The notes beneath the pieces were generated by a model. The model made no database searches. It was given only the letters and a program-made list of their open reading frames with translations, and was not told the origin of the DNA. From positions 1 to 34,365 of the forward strand of contig CAZIUB010000099.1 in assembly GCA_964542425.1 (NCBI GenBank): DNA of 34,365 nucleotides, in the 5' to 3' direction. The position numbers and the translations under genes were made by a program. Of this stretch, positions 31,469 to 34,365 are shown piece after piece. The DNA comes from Dongia_A sp964542425. GTDB lineage: Bacteria; Pseudomonadota; Alphaproteobacteria; Dongiales; Dongiaceae. Each line of letters begins with the position of its first letter. Position 1 is the stretch's first letter.

Positions 31469-32313
31469 TTGATCGAACCCGCCATGAGGCCTTGGATGTA
31501 GTGCTTCTGAAAGGCGATGTAGAGAATGACCATTGGCGCGCTGGCAAAGACCATCCCGGCCATGGTCAAGGGTATCTGGTCGCCGTAGCGGCCCTGAAAC
31601 ACGCTGATGCCGGCCATCAGTGTCCGCTTGGAATCGTCCTGCAGGAAAATGATGGCGATCAGCAGATCGTTCCACACATAGAGGGCATTGACCACGACCA
31701 GGGTCAGCAACGCGGGCAAAGAAAGTGGGATGACGATCTTCCACAAGATGAGCAGGTCGCCGGCGCCGTCGATGCGCGCGGATTCGAAAATCTCCCGCGG
31801 CAGGGTGCGAAAGAAGCTGGTGAGCAAGTAGACCGAGAAGGGAGTGATCAGGCCCGCATAGATGATGATGGCGCCCTGGTAAGTGCTGATCAGCGACAAT
31901 TGGGTGTAGAGCACGAACAGCGGCACGATCATCACCACCGGGGGCACAGCCATGAGGGAGGTGCTTATGGAAAACAACAACCCCCTGCCCACGAATTGCA
32001 TCCTGGCGATGGCATAGGCCCCGAGACAGGAAACCACAATGCTCAAGGCGACCGCGCCGGCGGCAAGCATGATGCTGTTCCCCATCCAACCGATGAAGCC
32101 ACTGACGAACAGCACATTGTGGAAATGGTCGAGCACGACATCTTGCGGAAGGCCGACCTTGTTGAAGGTGTATTCCTCCTGGCTCTTCAGCGAGGTCATG
32201 ATCATGAAAATGGAAGGTACCAGCGCGACAAGGGTCGCCAGCACCAGAATTCCGTGCTTCAGAACCAGATCCGGCTTCACGCGCCGAACCACAAGATCCA
32301 GCCTATCCGACAT
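31465..32313 (-). CDS. Sugar ABC transporter permease, MalG/UgpE type (CUT1)
   Basis: The 282-residue protein has six hydrophobic segments and the EAA loop EIFESARIDGAGDLLILWKI region (about 190-209), followed by PLSLPALLTLVV. These features and its C-terminal KHYIQGLMAGSIK match the second permease of CUT1 sugar importers. It starts 20 nt after the stop of the first permease and couples to the mutarotase gene. Substrate is not readable. Confidence 0.93.
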   Translation of the reverse strand: MSDRLDLVVRRVKPDLVLKHGILVLATLVALVPSIFMIMTSLKSQEEYTFNKVGLPQDVVLDHFHNVLFVSGFIGWMGNSIMLAAGAVALSIVVSCLGAYAIARMQFVGRGLLFSISTSLMAVPPVVMIVPLFVLYTQLSLISTYQGAIIIYAGLITPFSVYLLTSFFRTLPREIFESARIDGAGDLLILWKIVIPLSLPALLTLVVVNALYVWNDLLIAIIFLQDDSKRTLMAGISVFQGRYGDQIPLTMAGMVFASAPMVILYIAFQKHYIQGLMAGSIK

Positions 32314-32333
32314 TGCCGGCTTTCATCCAAAAC

Positions 32334-33215
32334 CTATGCCACTTCTTCCTCGTTGGCGCGCCGCCTTACGGCAAACAATGGCACGATCAACAGCAGCGAC
32401 ACCAGGAACAGCATCACCGAGACGGCGGAGGCAATGCCCGGCAGGCTGGTCCTGATCAGAGCGTTGAAGATGTAGAGTTCGACAACCATGGTCGAGGTTC
32501 CAGGCCCACCGCGACCACCCCCGATCATGAAGACGTAGGCGAAGACGGCGGACAAGATGGTGATGACGCTGACCACCACATAGAACTCGATGACCACCTT
32601 CATCTGCGGCACGATCACGTACCAGAGGCGCTGCCACCAGGACGCGCCCTCCAGCTTGGCCGATTCGATCAGCGATTCGTCCAGGCTCAGAAGCCGCGCC
32701 AGGAACAGGATGATGCCCAAGGCGGATTCCCGCCAGATGATCAGGATCATCACCGTCCACAGGGCGACATCCGACGAGCCGATCCAGTCCAGCGCCAGAA
32801 ATTCCAGGCCAATCCAACGCAGTACCTCGTTGACCGGGCCGCTGAACTGGAACATTTTTTTCATGACCACGGCGATGATCGGTATTGCCAGGATGTAGGG
32901 CAGGAACAATATCACGCGGTACAGCTTCCAGCCCTTCAAACGCTCGTAAAGCACGACCGAGATCAGCAGCGACCAGACCACCATGAAGGGCACCGCCAGC
33001 AGCAGCAGAAGATTGTGCTGGACGGTTTCCCAGAACAGCGACTGGGAGAGCACCAGTTCGTAGTTTCTGAGCCCGATCCATGGGCCATCGATCCCGCGAA
33101 CCATCTTGAAGCTGAATTCGAAGATGCGGATTAGCGGGTAGCCGAAGACGAACAGCAGCAAGGCGACCAGCGGCAACACATAGAGATAGGGAGCAAACCT
33201 GGAAGAGTGGTTCAC
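32334..33215 (-). CDS. Sugar ABC transporter permease, MalF/UgpA type (CUT1)
   Basis: The 293-residue protein starts with GTG at 33215, with GGGAGAGG 8 nt upstream. It has about six membrane segments, beginning YLYVLPLVALLLFVFGYPLI, and the EAA loop ESLIESAKLEGASWWQRLWY (about 185-204) before VIVPQM. This is the first permease of a CUT1 importer. It follows the binding-protein gene after a 103-bp gap that holds two hairpins. Confidence 0.93.
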   Translation of the reverse strand: MNHSSRFAPYLYVLPLVALLLFVFGYPLIRIFEFSFKMVRGIDGPWIGLRNYELVLSQSLFWETVQHNLLLLLAVPFMVVWSLLISVVLYERLKGWKLYRVILFLPYILAIPIIAVVMKKMFQFSGPVNEVLRWIGLEFLALDWIGSSDVALWTVMILIIWRESALGIILFLARLLSLDESLIESAKLEGASWWQRLWYVIVPQMKVVIEFYVVVSVITILSAVFAYVFMIGGGRGGPGTSTMVVELYIFNALIRTSLPGIASAVSVMLFLVSLLLIVPLFAVRRRANEEEVA

Positions 33216-33237
33216 TGCCAGATCCTCTCCCTGGTCC

Positions 33238-33256
33238 GGTTGCGCTCAACGCAACC
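33238..33256. other. Intercistronic stem-loop 2 between binding-protein and permease genes
   Basis: GGTTGCG (33238-33244) and CGCAACC (33250-33256) form a perfect 7-bp stem with a 5-nt loop, just upstream of the permease ribosome site on the minus strand. With the neighbouring larger hairpin it may stabilise binding-protein mRNA or reduce readthrough. No T-tract follows on the minus strand. Confidence 0.5.
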
Positions 33257-33272
33257 CCTCTTGAGCGCGACG

Positions 33273-33304
33273 GGAGTCCAGGCGCCTATCGGCGCCCGGA
33301 CTCC
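33273..33304. terminator. Strong stem-loop 14 nt after the binding-protein stop; terminator-like on the plus strand
   Basis: GGAGTCC-A-GGCGCC and GGCGCC-C-GGACTCC (33273-33286 and 33291-33304) form a 13-bp stem with one mismatch and a 4-nt loop. On the plus strand it is followed by TTCTTTTT, a terminator-like tract, but no plus-strand gene precedes it. On the minus strand it has no T-tract and more probably acts as an intercistronic mRNA-stability hairpin. Confidence 0.6.
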
Positions 33305-33318
33305 TTCTTTTTGCGGGA

Positions 33319-34365
33319 TCACCCGGCCAAATCGGCCGCCCATTTCTTGTAATTGTCCACGATATCCGGGTTGAATTCCCGCCATTCCTTGGCGACGTTG
33401 GCGGCGAGCTCTCCCGCCTGTTCGCCGGTCATCTTGCCCTGCACCACCTGCTGCGCGGTAGGCAGCAGAGCCTGTTCGTAGAACTGCCCGGGCACCAGAT
33501 TGGAAAGGTAGGGAATGTTCTCGGAGAGCCCCCATTTCCGCCACATGGTGCGTACGGCCTCGTCCTCGATGATCGAGGCATCGAAGCCGGTGTTTGATGG
33601 AATCCAGCCGGTCTTTTCGTAGAATGCCTTGAGCCGCTCCGGCGACTGCAAGTATTCCAGGAAGGCTGCGGCGGCCTCTGGGTTCGCCGGGTTGGTGGAG
33701 AGGCCAAGGCCCTGGGAATCCAGGATCGGTATTCCGGCCAGTTTGCCCTTGCCGTAAACCGGCATCACCATGGTGCCGATCCGGCCCTTGGTCGCCTTGC
33801 TGTCGGCGGGCAGCCGTGAACCGATGGAGAGGCCGGCTCCCACCTTGCCGGCGACGATCAGGTCGATGCCCGGATAGAGTTCGGTCGAGGACATTTCCGG
33901 GTTGAGGAAGCCAAGCTTCATCAGCTCTTCGAGCCGCACCCAATGCTCGTGATATTTCGGGTCGCGGAAATCGCGCTCGCCGGTGAACAGATCGATGGTT
34001 TCGCCGGCACTGTCCGTATTCTGGGCCAACGCATGACCGAAATACCATTCGCCCCAATATCCGTCCTGAATGCCGCCGCCCAGCGGCGCAATGCCCTTGG
34101 CCTTCAACTTTTCGCAGGCGCTCAGGAACTCGTCCCAGGTCTTTGGCGCATTATCCGCATCCAGCCCCGCCTGGTCATACAGATCCTTATTGTAGATCCA
34201 CACCATCGGCAGCGGATACCAGCCAAGCCGGTAGATATTGCCCCCGAAATGGCTGAGCAGCGTCGGGCTCGACGCCTTGATCACATCGTCGCCGACCAGA
34301 CCGTTCAACGGCCGCAGATATCCCAGCCACACGCTTTCCATGTGGTAGATCCCGTTCCACAGGAA
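33319..34365 (-). CDS. Sugar ABC transporter extracellular solute-binding protein (family 1), 5' end cut by window edge
   Basis: The frame is open to the right edge, so the N-terminus and signal peptide are outside the window; about 348 residues are visible. Family 1 features include WYPLPMVWIYNKDLYDQAG, TWDEFLSACEKLKAKGIAP, ELYPGIDLIVAGKVG, AAAAFLEYLQSPERLKAFYEKTG and the C-terminal EFNPDIVDNYKKWAADLAG. It heads a CUT1 operon with two permeases and a mutarotase-like gene. The ligand is probably a carbohydrate, inferred from the family. Confidence 0.93.
   Translation of the reverse strand, partial: FLWNGIYHMESVWLGYLRPLNGLVGDDVIKASSPTLLSHFGGNIYRLGWYPLPMVWIYNKDLYDQAGLDADNAPKTWDEFLSACEKLKAKGIAPLGGGIQDGYWGEWYFGHALAQNTDSAGETIDLFTGERDFRDPKYHEHWVRLEELMKLGFLNPEMSSTELYPGIDLIVAGKVGAGLSIGSRLPADSKATKGRIGTMVMPVYGKGKLAGIPILDSQGLGLSTNPANPEAAAAFLEYLQSPERLKAFYEKTGWIPSNTGFDASIIEDEAVRTMWRKWGLSENIPYLSNLVPGQFYEQALLPTAQQVVQGKMTGEQAGELAANVAKEWREFNPDIVDNYKKWAADLAG

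Overview
The window is GC-rich, densely coded DNA from a heterotrophic bacterium, most likely an alphaproteobacterium. The codon usage, the many ABC uptake systems with periplasmic binding proteins, the FCD-type GntR regulator and the ATGA/TGATG-coupled operons fit Rhizobiales- or Rhodospirillales-like genomes. No rRNA, tRNA, phage, integrase or CRISPR was seen. This is accessory catabolic territory made of four transport and catabolism modules.

Module 1 (about 1-8382) is a divergent sugar or cyclitol locus. On the minus strand lie a xylose-isomerase-like TIM-barrel protein, a PfkB kinase, a UgpC/MalK-type ATPase and a Tat-exported solute-binding protein that runs off the left edge. On the plus strand lie a creatininase-family hydrolase, an aldo/keto reductase of the D-threo-aldose (L-fucose) dehydrogenase type, an amidohydrolase of the sugar-lactonase type and a BtpA-family protein.

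Module 2 (about 8442-20781, all minus strand) is a long purine operon. In transcription order it holds DUF1028, a GntR regulator behind a promoter and a perfect inverted-repeat operator candidate, an ADA-family deaminase, an adenine-deaminase-family protein, a BMP-type nucleoside ABC transporter (binding protein, double ATPase, two permeases), and then an oxygenase block. That block has a non-heme-iron oxygenase that has lost its Rieske domain, a Rieske protein that has lost its iron site, a GST-fold protein and a frameshifted Rieske remnant. This recalls the NdmC/NdmD/NdmE methylxanthine N-demethylase logic (Rieske-less oxygenase, Rieske centre in trans, GST-like partner), but arranged differently. 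I infer a purine or N-methylpurine uptake, demethylation and deamination system. It is the most interesting part of the window. Both deaminases also depart from canonical active-site residues.

Module 3 (20930-29050, plus strand) is a peptide-type ABC transporter: a Tat-exported family 5 binding protein, two permeases and a fused double ATPase. An S9 prolyl-oligopeptidase gene lies between the binding protein and the permeases, and an alpha/beta hydrolase follows.

Module 4 (29337-34365) is a CUT1-type sugar importer. Its binding protein (cut by the right edge), two permeases and an aldose-1-epimerase-like protein are on the minus strand, and a UgpC/MalK-type ATPase converges on them from the plus strand.

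Two intergenic gaps (2443-2612 and 17851-17976) each hold a pair of long palindromic elements. Three of the four end in CTAGTGT/ACACTAG, and in each doublet the right-hand element supplies the TAG stop codon of the flanking gene. They look like a dispersed REP/MITE-like family.
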